64,000 bases of DNA from Manis javanica (Eukaryota; Chordata; Mammalia; Pholidota; Manidae), in assembly GCF_040802235.1 (NCBI RefSeq), contig NC_133172.1:61759613-61823612 (forward strand), read 5' to 3'. The translations under genes and the position numbers were made by a program. Under the pieces are notes generated by a model. It had not been told where the DNA came from, did no database searches, and saw nothing but the letters and a program-made list of their open reading frames with translations. Positions within the stretch are counted from its first letter, which is position 1. The number at the start of each line of letters is the position of its first letter. Of this stretch, positions 11,500 through 22,664 are shown piece by piece.

Positions 11500-11640
11500 C
11501 AAGCTGAGGTCTTGATAAGGGGCTGAGCCCTGGGCCTCATCACTGGTACCTCCAGTTCTGCGGGTCTCTGAAGGGCCTGGGCATCTGCATTGTCATTGGC
11601 TTAGTGGGTGGTCCTGATGCAGCAGACACCTCCCCTGCGC
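11500..11640 (+). repeat. MER5A-like hAT fragment
   Basis: 'ctgcgggtctctgaagggcc', 'tgggcatctgcattgtcatt' and 'gtggtcctgatgcagcagac' correspond to the right half of MER5A (tctgattcagtaggtctggggtggggcctgagaatttgcat...). Confidence 0.45.
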
Positions 11641-11844
11641 ATCTTCCTCTCCCTCTGCCCCCATCCCCCACCCCGGGGAGGGTGACTCAGGGTGGATGGC
11701 TGGCACCGGCGTAGGGCACCGTGTCCCCCATAACCGGCACAAGGAAACCTCACTTTCACAGGTGCTAATTAAAGACAGGAGACAAAACGCTCTGGACTCT
11801 TAGATCTGGAACACCTAGAAATCATGCAAGGTTGTTTAATTTTG

Positions 11845-12190
11845 ACTTGAAAAATTGGCTTTATTTGTAGAGCTGTTTTGGTTCACAGTAAGATTGGCAG
11901 AAAGTACAGAGGTTCCTGTCTGTACCGTGCCTGCACCCCAAGCCTCCCCATGGCCTCCCAGCTATTAGCACCCCACCACAGTGGGGCCTTTGTAATAATC
12001 GATGGACCTATATTGACACATCATTGCCACAGTCTACAGTTTGCACTGGGATTCCCTCTCGGGGGCAGACATTCTGTGAGTTCTGACGAGCACACAAGGA
12101 CATGCATCCCCCACCACAGGGTCCCCGCGTGTAGGTCCCCAGCCCTGAGAATCCTCTGCCCCACCTACCCTTCCTCCTGTTTCCCAAACT
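11845..12190 (-). repeat. L1M (L1MB-like) 3' UTR, antisense
   Basis: 'tttgtagagctgttttggtt', 'cacagtaagattggcagaaa', 'gtacagaggttcc', 'ggcctttgtaataatcgatg', 'cctatattgacacatcattg' and 'ctgagaatcctctgccccac' follow the antisense L1M 3' UTR closely. Same type as 598-1140 but less GC-shifted. Confidence 0.8.
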
Positions 12191-12824
12191 GGGAAATCCA
12201 GTTTCAGGGGAGGGGTCATGGCACGGGAGGCACACAGCGGCCCTCTCAGAACATCTATTTTAATAAAAAATTTGGGAGGATTGGCTAAAATAATGTAACT
12301 GGTCATTAGAAATGTTTTATTACAGTGAAAAGTAAGTTTTGTGGAGTAATTGCAAAACACATAGGAACTTTATGGGTAAGACCAGATACTTCAAAGACCT
12401 GTGGGCCTTCTGAGTGGTTTGCTGGTGGAAATTTAACCACTGACTCTCCAGAATTAAAAGCACCTGCCAGTTTCCAGAGCATAAATCCTCCCGCCATGGC
12501 TGAGTTAAGCTCTGTGGGTTGGTGCAGCAACGTCCCTGGCCTTGTAAGCTTGGATCAGGTGAGGCGGGAGGTGGGCAAATTGTTTTTCAGTCTCTCAGGG
12601 ACTTACTTGCAAAGTCAATACCAGAACGCAGCTCCCGACCTGCAGGCAAGCAAGCTCTCTGCCACACACTGAGCCTGAAGTTCCAAGCGGGGACTGAAAA
12701 ACTTACTGTCCCACATCAGTAAGGGCTGTCGGCAGTAAAACGTCACGTGGGCTCCGCAAGCTCACAATGATTCAGTAACAGCAAGCTCCCTGTTCAAGTT
12801 TACACCCGTGGTTCCCTCTCCTCG
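12191..12824. other. unannotated stretch
   Basis: Moderately AT-rich DNA with no recognised repeat and no exon signal I can support. Confidence 0.4.
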
Positions 12825-12965
12825 TACTTATTCACTTACTCATGAGCTAAGCGGGAAACTGTTCACTGGGTGCCAACTTCCCACCAGGCCCTGCTTTAGG
12901 CACTGGCGATGCACAGCCGTCTGTACTCCATGGAGTGGGGCTCAGGTGCTCACGGCCTCAGGAGA
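12825..12965 (-). repeat. L2 3' end, antisense
   Basis: 'cttattcacttactcatgag', 'cactgggtgccaacttccca' and 'ccctgctttaggcactggcg' followed by 'ctccatggagtggggctcag' match the reverse complement of the L2 3' end (consensus: ...attgagcacctactatgtgccaggcactgtgctaggcgctgg...). Confidence 0.65.
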
Positions 12966-13059
12966 ATGCTCAAAAAGCGGCCACAGAGCGCAAGATCAGC
13001 TTGGAGGTTTCTGGATTTTTCCGTCTGCCTTTTCTCGGGCTCTTGTCTTTGCAGCTGTC

Positions 13060-13175
13060 TGCTGACTTACGGTGCTCCTTGTGGGCGATGCGCTTCTCAG
13101 GGCAGGGCTGGGTCTTATTTCCTCTCGTAACTGCACACCCAGAGCAGGGCAGGTGCTCAGTGGGGATTCATGGAG
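13060..13175 (+). repeat. L2 3' end, sense
   Basis: 'cagggcagggctgggtctta' then 'cacacccagagcagggcagg' and 'tgctcagtggggattcatgg' match the L2 3' end in sense orientation (gagggcagggaccgtgtctgt...cccagcgcctag...). Confidence 0.5.
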
Positions 13176-13354
13176 CAAGACTCCTCTCGTGGGGGATTCT
13201 GGCTGTTGTTTCCACCCGGGGGTCTGGTCTTCCTTACATCAACATCATCATACAATTCCAAGTTTATCGGCCAAGGGGAAGGGCTGGTCACTTACAAAGA
13301 AGCTCCCCTGGCTGCAAAGGTGTTGGGGGATGGCCACATCGTGGCAAAAGGCCG

Positions 13355-13610
13355 AGTCTGGAATCTGACCAACGTGGTTTCAGATCCCATCTCTACCCCT
13401 GCTGGGTGACCCTGTGGAAGTCCCTTCCCTACACCGAGCCTCAGCTTCTCCACCTGTGTGATGGGGGATCGTTGAGCACCCCACTGGGCTCCCTCTTCAG
13501 GGTGTCCTGGCTCCTGGAGTCGACCTCCAAGGTTTGCTGTGGGTCAAAGGCACCGGAAGTGCCTCACTGTGGAGCACAGGGGGGCACACAGTAAGTGCTA
13601 GAAACAGTTA
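13355..13610 (+). repeat. MIR SINE split by a 54-bp foreign block
   Basis: The 5' part (13355-13468: 'gtttcagatcccatctctac', 'gctgggtgaccctgtggaag', 'ccgagcctcagcttctccac', 'ctgtgtgatggggg') and the 3' part (13523-13610: 'acctccaaggtttgctgtgg' to 'cacacagtaagtgctag') are consecutive pieces of one sense MIR. The 54 bp between them (13469-13522) have no place in the MIR consensus and recur almost exactly at 14168-14221. Confidence 0.65.
13469..13522 (+). repeat. 54-bp duplicated block, copy A (inside MIR)
   Basis: Begins TCGTTGAGCACCCCAC and ends TGGAGTCG. It is the same as 14168-14221 except for one base (GGCTCC here, GACTCC there), with the copies exactly 699 bp apart in direct orientation. 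Each copy starts and ends with TCG. Because it interrupts a MIR, this copy is more likely the recipient. Confidence 0.95.
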
Positions 13611-13969
13611 AGGCCATGGACCTCACTTCTAGCAGAAAATCCCAGCACATGGGAGGAAAAGGGGCTCTGGAGATGGTCCAGCTTTTAACTTTCTGGATGC
13701 AGAAAGGGGAAGCAGCTTGCACAAGTCAGCCAGCAAGTCAGCGTCACTGAAACTCAACCTGGGGCCGCCTGGCAGGGGGCCGGGGGGCTTAGGAGCAGCA
13801 AGAAGGTGAAAACAGTGGCGAGGGAACCGGGCCTGGCAGCAGCAGGATTCCTCGCTCAGCTTGGTCCTCTCTGCCTCTTAAGCCAGAGTGACTGTATTTT
13901 AGGTGATGAGACAGCCACGAAAGGGCTTTGCCTATGGTAAAGTGCTGTGAATTCTAACCAAGTAGACAC

Positions 13970-14165
13970 ATTTACTGATGCCAGGCAGTGTGGTAAGTGC
14001 TTTGTGTATATTAAGTTCCGCCCAAAGCCCAAGAGGGAGCTACCGTTAACATCCCCGTTTTGTAGGCAGGAAAACAGGACCAGAGAGGTGAAGCCAATTG
14101 CTGAAGGCCACACAGCTGGGAACTAGCAGAACTGATGCTTGAACCTGGATCCTGGTTCAAACCCC
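13970..14165 (-). repeat. MIR SINE, antisense
   Basis: 'actgatgccaggcagtgtgg', 'aagtgctttgtgtatattaa', 'catccccgttttgtaggcag', 'gaccagagaggtgaagccaa' and 'gaaggccacacagctgggaa' to 'ttgaacctgg' give a nearly complete antisense MIR. Confidence 0.85.
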
Positions 14166-14167
14166 AG

Positions 14168-14221
14168 TCGTTGAGCACCCCACTGGGCTCCCTCTTCAGG
14201 GTGTCCTGACTCCTGGAGTCG
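14168..14221 (+). repeat. 54-bp duplicated block, copy B
   Basis: Matches 53 of 54 positions of 13469-13522. It lies just outside the 5' end of the antisense MIR, in sequence with no other repeat assignment, so it is the more likely source copy. Confidence 0.95.
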
Positions 14222-15304
14222 GGAGAAGGTCAGTGAATGCTTGTGGTTGGAGAAGGTGGTGGTGAGTGTGCTCGCCAAGGCAGCTGGATTTCCTTGGCTG
14301 TCACCACTGCCCCGTCCACATCCGGGGCTTCCGGAAGCCTGAGCAGAGCCCTTCTGATCCAGCAGGCTCCCGCCGGCGGGTTCGCCCCGCGTTTCAAGAG
14401 GAAGCTGGCGCGGTCTGCCTTTAGGATGAGAAACAGAAGTTGAGGGCCTGGCCACCTCTTGCACGGAGCCCCAGGGGTCAAGACCAAAATACTTTCCTGG
14501 CCCTTGAACTCCATCCTGCCCCACATCCCCTGGGCCCCACCAATGCCCCCTCACTTCCCAGGTCATTGAGCCTGAGTCCTGTGGGAGGCCAGCAGGACAG
14601 AGGCTGGGATCCACTTTGGAAACATCTGGGTCCTGAGGATGTTTCATGGGAAGCATGTTCCCACCCACCTTCGGATCCTCTGCTGAGCTAAGAGCGGGCA
14701 GGACCTTTCAGAAACTGTGAGCCAAACCCTGATTTCCCCCCAGCGTCTTTAGGTTGGTGTAGAGCAGACAGAAGGAAGAAGGACCACGGTCAGAGGGCCT
14801 CACACCTCAGCCATGTCTCCACGATTTCCATCGAGGGGCGATCAGCGGTCACTGAGGTTGGAAAGGAAGTGGCGTGGGGCCCAAGTCCCACTTTGAATAA
14901 GAATCAAGTAAACGTAAAATTGTTCAAACAAAGTACACATGGAGGGCTGGTTGAGTTGGGGGGTGAGGGCTACGTCCACCCCTTGGCAACACCCTGAACT
15001 TCTCAAAGGCCAGAATCATCCAGAACTGGAGGGAGGGAGTCTCTTTTCTGGCAGATGTACTAGCCTGGCAGGCGGGACCTGGGGGTTCAGCCAGATGTGC
15101 TCTGTGACGCCTGCGTGGGACGTTCACTGGGGGCGGGGAATTCTGGAATCGGGGGCAAGCTGGGGAAAGCCGGCTGCTCTCGGCTGCCCACGATGGGTGT
15201 CCTCCTGGAGGAAGGGACACCTTTCCTACTCAAGCAAAGCCACCCCAGGGGCTGGTGCTGGTTCAGCCTCCAGGACCCTCCTGTCAGTGGCAGATATAGA
15301 ACCC
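14222..15304. other. unannotated stretch
   Basis: Mixed DNA with no recognised repeat or exon. The 181-codon minus frame at 14123-14668 overlaps a MIR and has no domain signature. Confidence 0.4.
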
Positions 15305-15700
15305 AACAGGTGAGCACATTATGGACATTTATTATTTCATGTGATAGGAAGTTATGGCCCAGCTGCAGGGCTGGCCGGTCCCACGGCTCAGACGTGTCCT
15401 CAGGGACCCAGGTCCTTTTCGTCTCTGTTCTGCCAACCTTGACACTGGATTTGTCCTTGGGCTGCTCACAAGACGGCGTCAGTGGCTCCAGACATCACAT
15501 CCAGGTGACAAGATGCAGAGGGAGCAGACAGACCATCGTTCCCATTGGCTCTTTCCAAAGTGAGGAAACTTTTCTCAGAAGCCCCCTGGCTGACCTGGCC
15601 TTCCATGTCATTGGCCAGAACTGGGTCACATGCTCATTTCTGAACCAATCACTCTGGAGGAATGGGATTTCATGACTGGCTTATACTAATGTAGAGGCTG
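15305..15700 (-). repeat. L1M-type 3' sequence, probably antisense
   Basis: 'ggacatttattatttcatgt', 'aggaagttatggcccagctg', 'tcctcagggacccaggtcct', 'tccagacatcacatccaggt', 'gaaacttttctcagaagccc', 'cattggccagaactgggtca' and 'ctgaaccaatcactctggag' follow in order a common mammalian repeat that I believe is an L1M-type 3' end. The same repeat, split by an LTR, occurs at 56930-57420. The family name is not certain. Confidence 0.55.
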
Positions 15701-16135
15701 GAAGGGAGGCTGGGGGCAGTCAGCCCCCAGGTCCTCTACAGCCTGAAAGACCAGGATTCTATGAAACTTGTGGAGTTCTTTCCTCTGCAAGCCCAAGTCT
15801 CCTAATTCTTCTGTACTGAAATGTATGTCAGAGTAGATGCCCCGGACAGCAGGCTCAGAGCAGTTGCTTTTGAGACTCCAAACCTCAGAAGCCCACCCCT
15901 CTAGTGGCCAACCTGAAATGTATTCCTTGGCTGACCCCTGATTGGCTGAGCTGCACCCAGAGACTCACCAACACATGCCCTGTTCCCCACTGTGCCTTGG
16001 GGGTTTTGGCTTCGGGTCTCTGAAACTTGCTTTCAGACTCAGATGGGGCTCCCAGCCCATCAAGTTGAGCCTTGGAAAAATAATTAGGGGAGCTCTTTGC
16101 TTCATTAAACCATCTTTCCTTCCTCCCCACCCCCA
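15701..16135. other. unannotated stretch
   Basis: A CCAAT-like 'ctgattggctgag' near 15940 may be a further piece of the preceding repeat. Nothing else recognised. Confidence 0.3.
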
Positions 16136-16570
16136 CAGCTTCTTATTATGAAAACTTTTCAAACACACATGGAAGTTAAGAGTGATGGACATCAATATTT
16201 ACCCATGACCCACACTCAACAGCTGTCACCATTCTGCCCTATTTGCTCTAGGCATCTCTGTTTACGTATTTGTTGATCCATTTGAAAGTTGCAGGTGTGG
16301 TGACAGACCACACACACAATTATGTCAGGAGCGTCTGCTGAGATTGGGGATTTTCACCTTCAGAATCTCCATGCTCTGATCACACCAAAGAAAGTTAATC
16401 TCATCTTCAATATCTGGTCCCTATTAAAATTTCCCTGGGATGCCTCCATGGTTGGGATTCATTTGAATCTGGAAAGAAAGGAAATTTCTCCCAGCCTCTG
16501 AGGGGTTAATGAGGTTGCTCTAAAATGACCAAAAATACACTGGAAAGCACACGCAAATTTCCCAGCGCAG
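16136..16570 (+). repeat. ancient LINE-like repeat, family unresolved
   Basis: 'ttattatgaaaacttttcaa' then 'acacacatggaagttaagag' and, further on, 'ccctattaaaatttccctgg' recall a widespread old element beginning TTATTATGAAAAATTTCAAACATA and including 'tgttcaaatttcc'. The match is weak in the middle. Confidence 0.35.
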
Positions 16571-17149
16571 AAGTCTGCCTTTCTCCCCCCACTTACATCT
16601 CTCAGAGTGATTTTTTTTTTAGGTCATACACAGGGCAGAAACCAGATGGCATTTTAATCTGTGGCTCAAGTGGCTTGTCCTGAGAAGGCTCCGGGTCTTG
16701 GCACGAGATGCTGTGTCTCTGGCGCCCAGCAGTGTGTTTGGAAGGGGGTTCTATTCTTCCTGCTTGGCATTGGCTGGTTCAGATTCTCCTGACTTTTAAA
16801 AACGCTGCAGCCCTGGATGCCTCCTGCCTCGCCGGTGCTCCGGTGCCGGAGCCCCAGTTGCTCTGCGTGAGGCCTCTCGGTGAGTTGTGTTGACTGAGCC
16901 TTTTGAAGGAAGTGGCCTCAGAGTCTGTGGCCACCAGTGAGTGGAGGGCCTCAGCTCGATCAACAGCAGATGCATTTATTTCCCAAACAAACAAGGGACA
17001 CAGCGACAGTTCCGTTTTCCACACTCAGAGAATGAACAACGAGATATCTCTCCTCATAGGCTCATAAGCCCTTCCAGCCCATGTGGAATAATGGCTGCTA
17101 CCGAGGCCGCTCATGGTCACAGAGCAGTAGCTATGCACCAGGCATGACT
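16571..17149. other. unannotated stretch
   Basis: Nothing recognised apart from a T9 run near 16612-16620. Confidence 0.4.
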
Positions 17150-17610
17150 TAGTCCCCCTGATGGGGTAGCGAGTAGACTGCAGAATGGCCCCCCAAGAGA
17201 TACCCACATCTACTCCTTGGAACCTGTGACCGTGACCTTCTGTGGCCAAAAGAGGACTTGGCAGACGTGATTAAAGTAAAAATGTTGCGGTGGGGTGCGT
17301 TTGCTGGGTGGGCCCTGAATGCCATGGCAAGTGTCCTTGTAAGAGGGAGGAGAGGGAGACTCTCTCCAGGGAGGGCGGGAAGGCCCTGGGAGCGCGGAGG
17401 CGGAGGCTGCGGGATGAGGCCGGGCGCCGTGGGAACTGGGAGCGGCCAGGAAGTGGGCCTGGCCCTGTGCACACCTTCACTTCGCCCCAGCCAGACTGAT
17501 GCCAGACCTCAGGCTTCTGGAACTGAGAGGATAAATTTCCGTTGTGTCATTCACCGGGTTGTGGTCATTTGTCACAGTGGCCCCACGACTCTCTCACAGG
17601 TTCGTACAAG
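17150..17610 (+). repeat. MaLR-type LTR, sense
   Basis: 'gaatggccccccaagagata', 'tggaacctgtgaccgtgacc', 'ggcagacgtgattaaagtaa', 'gggtgggccctgaatgccat', 'agtgtccttgtaagagggag', 'ggataaatttccgttgtgtc' and 'gtggtcatttgtcacagtgg' follow a MaLR-type LTR (MLT1-like) from end to end, including the LTR polyadenylation region. The centre (17360-17460) is strongly GC-shifted. No retroviral genes are attached. Confidence 0.75.
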
Positions 17611-17749
17611 TGCGCATCGCGCCCATTTACAGACAAGGAAGCCATCCTCGTGGTGATCGGACCTGCAAGAGAGCGTGGGTATGACCAGGGGTCTGTTCAC
17701 TTCGGCCGTGGCCTGTCCACCCAGTTCCCATAGAAGATGGGGCCCAAGT

Positions 17750-17830
17750 CCTCTAGATTTAAGTGCCGTGAGGACAGGGCCTGCCTCTCCTGTTTCTCTG
17801 TAGACCACAGTTCCAGGCCCACTGGCAAGG
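17750..17830 (+). repeat. possible L2 3' fragment
   Basis: 'gccgtgaggacagggcctgc' then 'tgtagaccacagttccaggc' resembles the L2 'gtgagctccttgagggcaggga' to 'gctgtatccccagcgcc' stretch. Confidence 0.4.
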
Positions 17831-17927
17831 CTTCCAGATACCCTGATTCTAGGTGAACTAGTCCCATCATCTCTGCTGCAGGAGTGCTGGACTTTCAGGA
17901 TTGGGGTAGTTCAGTGATTTACTGAAC

Positions 17928-17981
17928 TGTCTGTCCGTCCGTCCATCCATCCATCCATCCATCCATCCATCCATCCATCCA
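17928..17981 (+). repeat. (TCCG/TCCA)n tetranucleotide microsatellite
   Basis: Three TCCG-type units followed by about ten TCCA units, uninterrupted to 17981. Confidence 0.97.
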
Positions 17982-18638
17982 GCATCCCTCTTCTCATTCA
18001 TCAACAAATGTTTGTTGAACTTAAGAAGTGATGATGAAGTAGGGGCTTGAGGGGTGCAGGGACACAGCCACAGTGGCGGGGGGCAGGGGGAGTCCCAGGC
18101 CAGGAGGCCAGAGTCTGTGCAAGGAAGGCCGTCGCAGCACAGCCAGCCCAGGGGAAGTCAGAGGGAAGCCGAAAGGCGTTTGGGGACGGGAAGTCCTGGA
18201 CAACGTCCGTGCAGGGGGCACTGGGGCAGGAGGCAGGGCTGCAGAGCGTCAGGGAGCAGCTCCCACGTGTGAGTGGACAGCCGTGGAATAGCTAGGAAGA
18301 ACTCAGGGTCCCGGGCCAGGGGATTAGACGTCACGAGAAAGGAAGAAGCCCAAGCCGCCAATAACGGGAGCACGAGGTGGGGAGCAAAGGCTTGGAAATA
18401 AGCAGAAGGGAACCCGGGCACCCAAGTCAGCCTGCTGCCCAAGGTCACAGCTGGTGCCCAGGTCAGCCTGCCGAGTGGCCCAGCACTGGCGTAGAGCACC
18501 AGCCCTGGGCCCGGCAGGTGGGGATGGCCCTGCTAAGGGGCCCAGCGGCACCAGCTGCGGGCAGACGAGGGCAAAGAGGTTGAGGCCCAGGCTGTGCAGA
18601 ACCGAGACTGGGAGCTGCAGATGGGCACCAGCTGCCTA
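17982..18638. other. G-rich unannotated stretch
   Basis: 'catcaacaaatgtttgttga' at about 18000 recalls an antisense L2 tail beside the microsatellite. The rest is G-rich DNA with no recognised feature. Confidence 0.35.
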
Positions 18639-18960
18639 CGGCTGACCCTTAACAACCCGGGCTTGAACTGTTCATGTCTGCCAATACACAGGTTTTTTTC
18701 AAATATATTGGAAATTTTTTTTGAGATTTGTGACAATTTCAAAAACCATTTCCTTTCTCTAGCTCACTTTATTATAGACTCAAGTATATAATACATTTAA
18801 GATACAGAATGTGTGGTAATAACTATTTATACTATTGTTATTGCTTCCGTCAACACGAGGCTAGTAGTGGTTAAGTTTGGGGAGTCAGAAGTTCTATGTG
18901 GATTTCTGGCTGTGGTGGGGGTCTGTACCTCTACCCCCCATGTTGTTCAAGGGTCAGCTG
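18639..18960 (+). mobile_element. Tigger-like (pogo/mariner) DNA transposon remnant
   Basis: Left end CGGCTGACCCTTAACAACCC and right end ...CATGTTGTTCAAGGGTCAGCTG are inverted copies with a few changes. The interior is AT-rich and too short to encode a transposase. The left flank ends in TA, as expected for this TA-targeting group; the right flank now reads AA. This fits the non-autonomous Tigger-type element whose termini read CAGTTGACCCTTGAACAACA. Confidence 0.75.
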
Positions 18961-18969
18961 AAATGCCAC

Positions 18970-19110
18970 TTGCCGGCTTCATTCAATTATATGCGTATTT
19001 AATGAGATCTCACTGTGTGCCAAGCCCTAGGGACACAGTGCGAATAAGCTCCTGACCTCCACAAGCTTGCAGTCTTGAGGGGAGGCAGATTAATAGGGGA
19101 TCATATGAAG
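18970..19110 (-). repeat. L2 3' end, antisense
   Basis: 'cttcattcaattatatgcgt', 'atttaatgagatctcactgt', 'gtgccaagccctagggacac' and 'acctccacaagcttgcagtc' match the antisense L2 3' end. Confidence 0.7.
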
Positions 19111-19264
19111 TGGCTGCAAGTGGGGTGCTGTGGGACGTCAGGTTGGGGCGTCTAACCTTGGGTGGGTGGGTGGGGTAGGACCCCTCGGCCGAGGACAGAG
19201 CAGGCGGAGGCTGGAGATGCTGTGTGCTGGGTGTGTGGGCAGAGGCGCTCTGCCCTGGCTGCAC

Positions 19265-19437
19265 AGCAGGCCCACCTGGGTGCTGTGAGGGAGATAGATG
19301 CTGGGACCCCATCCCCAGAAATCCTGATTCTGCTGACTATGGGAGAGGCTGGGCATTGGTGTCTGAAACAGTCTCCTCCAAAGATAACAGTGTGGAGTCA
19401 GGTTGAAACCACTGGCCTAGAAGGGAAATGCTTCAGG
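19265..19437 (+). repeat. MER5A-like hAT fragment
   Basis: 'cacctgggtgctgtgaggga', 'gatgctgggaccccatcccc', 'agaaatcctgattctgctga', 'gagaggctgggcattggtgt' and the ending 'ggttgaaaccactggcctag' follow MER5A in order. Confidence 0.65.
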
Positions 19438-22400
19438 AGTGGGGGGCCGGATACACAAGGGCTTCCTGGAAGAGGTGGTGTTGCTTCATGAGGGTGTCTA
19501 TTTTCTCCCCAAACCAGAGCCACTTGTGGATCACAGAGGTTCAAGACGGCTGAGGCTGCAGTTCTGACGTGCAGCCTTCAGCAGAGGCTGGCTGGGGTGG
19601 CAAGTTAATGGCTTCAAGATCAGGAGCTCTGCCTTCCTGTGGGCTGTGGGCATCTGGGACCAGCCATAGTGTCGCTTGCTTTTTATCCTCCCGGGACATA
19701 GGCAGGTGCTTTGAGAGTCGCAAGGGTTCAAAACACAGTTGTGCAAGTGGATGAATGAAGTGCAGTCTAGTGGTGCTTGCCTGCTGCAGGGGGTGGGCTG
19801 TGTGTTGCTGACAGCATCCAAGACCCCGTGGAGCTGGCTGCAGACCACACAGTAAGAGGCAAGGGGCAAAGTAGTCTTACTATCACTCGATGCAGATTAT
19901 GTGGGTTCTGAGTGGGCTTAAAAAAAATAATGTCTTTGAGGTTGACTAGTCCCGTGCTGCTTTTAAGAGCAAATAGTTAAGTGGGAAAGAAAACACAACG
20001 TGCAGGCAGATGCCCAGGGGTCCTGATTAGGACTCCAGATTCACGGCAGCTTTAATCTCACCACCTGTCCACCTTTCCTGGAGCTGCAGTTACTGCAAGG
20101 CCACCTCCCAGGGCAGCTCTCTGAACATAAGAAGATTCAAGAAGGTTCTTTTAAAATTATGTATGAGTTCCTGTTACCTATTCAACAGTATTCTATTGGG
20201 AGGTTTATGTTGCCGACATGATGCAAAGCAATCAGAATAAAGTATCAAGACTTTTTTTGGAGCAAGTGGGTGAGGTTTAATGTAGTTGTATGAAATAGAA
20301 CATTTGCTTTTCAGTGTATCAGCGTGGTGGTCTAGGAGGGCGGGGGTGTGGGGGGGAGTGCGCGCCGGAAGAGGGGAGGACAGGAATTAAACGTGACAGT
20401 GTGAGAAGAGAGACCTCACACTTCTGGGAGAGGGGACAGCCCATAATTAATTCTGCTCTTCTCAGAAATTACCTAAAATGTGAAAGTTTCTGCTGCCCAA
20501 AGGCGGCTGTTGCTGGCTGGATCATTTCATTACTTTCAGCTTTCCATCTGCCTTTTGTGGTCGGAGTCTAGGGCTTGGCATGCTGAAAATAGCCCGCAGA
20601 ACTGACTGTGTCATGGTGCTCTCGACCCCTCTTCACCCACCTCTTTCTCAAAGGTGCTGTGCATGCAGGCGTGGTCCTGCTGGACTGGCTGTCAGGTCCT
20701 TGGCCCTGTGGGGGTGGCTCTGGCCCGTCCTGGCTCTGACAGCGGTGTTCATGCTCTCCCTGGGGCTTGCTGGGCCTTTGCCCACACTGAGAATCTGGAA
20801 GTCAGATGTCAGAAAATTCCAGCCATCCGGAAAGTAGTCATGAAAACCGACATGAGGACAGAGAGCCTCAGATCCACATGTGACCTGAAGACCGGGGGTC
20901 CCATCCGTGCCCTGTGGCCTGCATGAAGGGCCTCTAGTTTTTGCTCAGGGCCTGTTAGCCTCAGTTTACATACTGTTCTGACATCCTCACTAACTCCCAC
21001 GGCAGTTTCGTGCTGCCAGAAAAGGACCGTCCTGCCGTTTGAGAGACAGATGAGGACAGAGACACCTGGGCATTTCGTGGCCATGCAAGCGGTTTCGTTC
21101 AGTCTGAGCGGCCTGCTTCCTCGGCCAGTTAACTCCCCAGATTTGACCGTGGAAGCAGGACAGAAGGGGGTGTTTTCCTGCTTTATGTAATTGGGAAAGT
21201 GGTGAGATTATGGATAATGCTTTAATTTTCTGTGTATTTTTTTCAAAAAAATGTTTGATGGACAATGCGCTCCTCCACAGGGCTGCAGAGAGGGCCTCCG
21301 CCTCCCTCCCCATGGCGGTCTGCTCCCGAAGTGCCAGGCTTCCTTCTGGCCCAGGGTGTCTGCAGGCGCTGTTCCCCGGCCCAGGGTGCTCTTTTCCTGG
21401 GGCTTTGCTTCCAACAGATCCTTTTCCGATGCCCCCACCCCACCCCCCGGGCAGGCCTTACATCCTGCCCTACCTAACCACCTGCCCTCAGCGCCCTTGA
21501 CACCCCTCAGGGGGCTCCTTGCTGTGACCTGACTTCCCCAGCTAAACACAGCCTCCCCAGTGCTGGAGCTCCGGCCCCAGAGGAGCGCCTGGACAGCGGT
21601 CGGCGGCCAGAGGTACATCCCCATCCCCATGTGGCTTTTGTCGGGGTCACTCTTGGGTCTTAAGGTCCTGCATTCCACAACGCCGAGGTCATCTTCAAGG
21701 CTGGCCTCGCGCCCTCTTCAGTCGCCCTGTCGGCTCTCCCCACCGTGAGCCAGCCAGCTAGCCTACAGCACTCTTGTGTGAACTGGAAAAGGCTCCCTTT
21801 TGGGTGACTGCAAACGTGCAGGCCTAGGGCCAGCCAGCTGAACGCCACGCCTTTTGTGCAAAGAGCGAGGAGCTCCGTGCTTTGGACAGGGCAGAACACA
21901 GCTCGTATCTTTACATTTGAAAGCAGGGGCTTTGCGCAGGGCACAACCTGCTCCCCTGTGTGTGGCAGCCCTGCTTCAGATGCCCAGCCCAGTCCACCGG
22001 CCTTGAAAACTCAGTCATATAACCTCTTGCCAGCTATGCAGTTACATTCCTCAAAATACCCAGGTTGCTAACCGCAGTTGGAAAGACAAAGTCACAGAGA
22101 AAACCAATAACATGGAATCAAATACCCCTAAACTGAATTTCTAGATGGCCTCTGCTTCCCAAACAAACCACCTTTGTAAGTGTTAAGAACCTGCTCCTGT
22201 AAGTCAGCCTCCTCGTGATGCACTTCCTCTAAACCGTTCAGGAAACCTGCTTTCCTTTGCCACCTTTTGCTCTGCAGAGGGTACTGTCAGCGCTCCCCAA
22301 GGCCCAGCCGAGATCCGACGTCCTGGTGACGCTGCCTCCAGCGCTTTGCCTTCCTGCGTCTCAGCAGAAGGCGGGCATCCCTGTGTGGCCTTGCTGCAAA

Positions 22401-22664
22401 TTACTGAAGGCCTAAAGGAACTCTTTCCTGAGCCTCGTCTGTTTGATGCCCCCGTATTGACGGGGTGGAGTGAAAAATAGATGCACAAAAACAGTGGTTT
22501 GAAAAATTTGAAGTATATCCGAAAACATTGAGAATCTCAAAAGCATAGCTTTTTGAAACCCCTGAGGGGTGTCTTGTCTTCTCTCTGCACCCTCTCCCGG
22601 CTCCCTGTTGCTGGGTTGCCTTTAGATCAGGGTCTCCTCTGTTCAGACCCTGCCACCGCCACCT
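19438..22664. other. 3.2 kb without a confident feature
   Basis: I recognise no exon or RNA gene. 19990-20060 ('cagatgcccaggggtcctga') may be a MER5 relic. 20315-20370 is G-rich. 20400-20560 and 21180-21260 are AT-rich and not obviously repetitive, and would be the first places to look for conserved non-coding sequence. The reading frames are short and mutually overlapping. Confidence 0.4.

Noticed and set aside
14130..14165. TTGAACC/GGTTCAAACCCC considered as a tRNA T-loop
   Set aside because: It belongs to the tRNA-derived 5' part of a MIR; no cloverleaf can be drawn around it.
17928..17981. TCCA run considered as a CRISPR or satellite array
   Set aside because: It is a simple tetranucleotide microsatellite without spacers.
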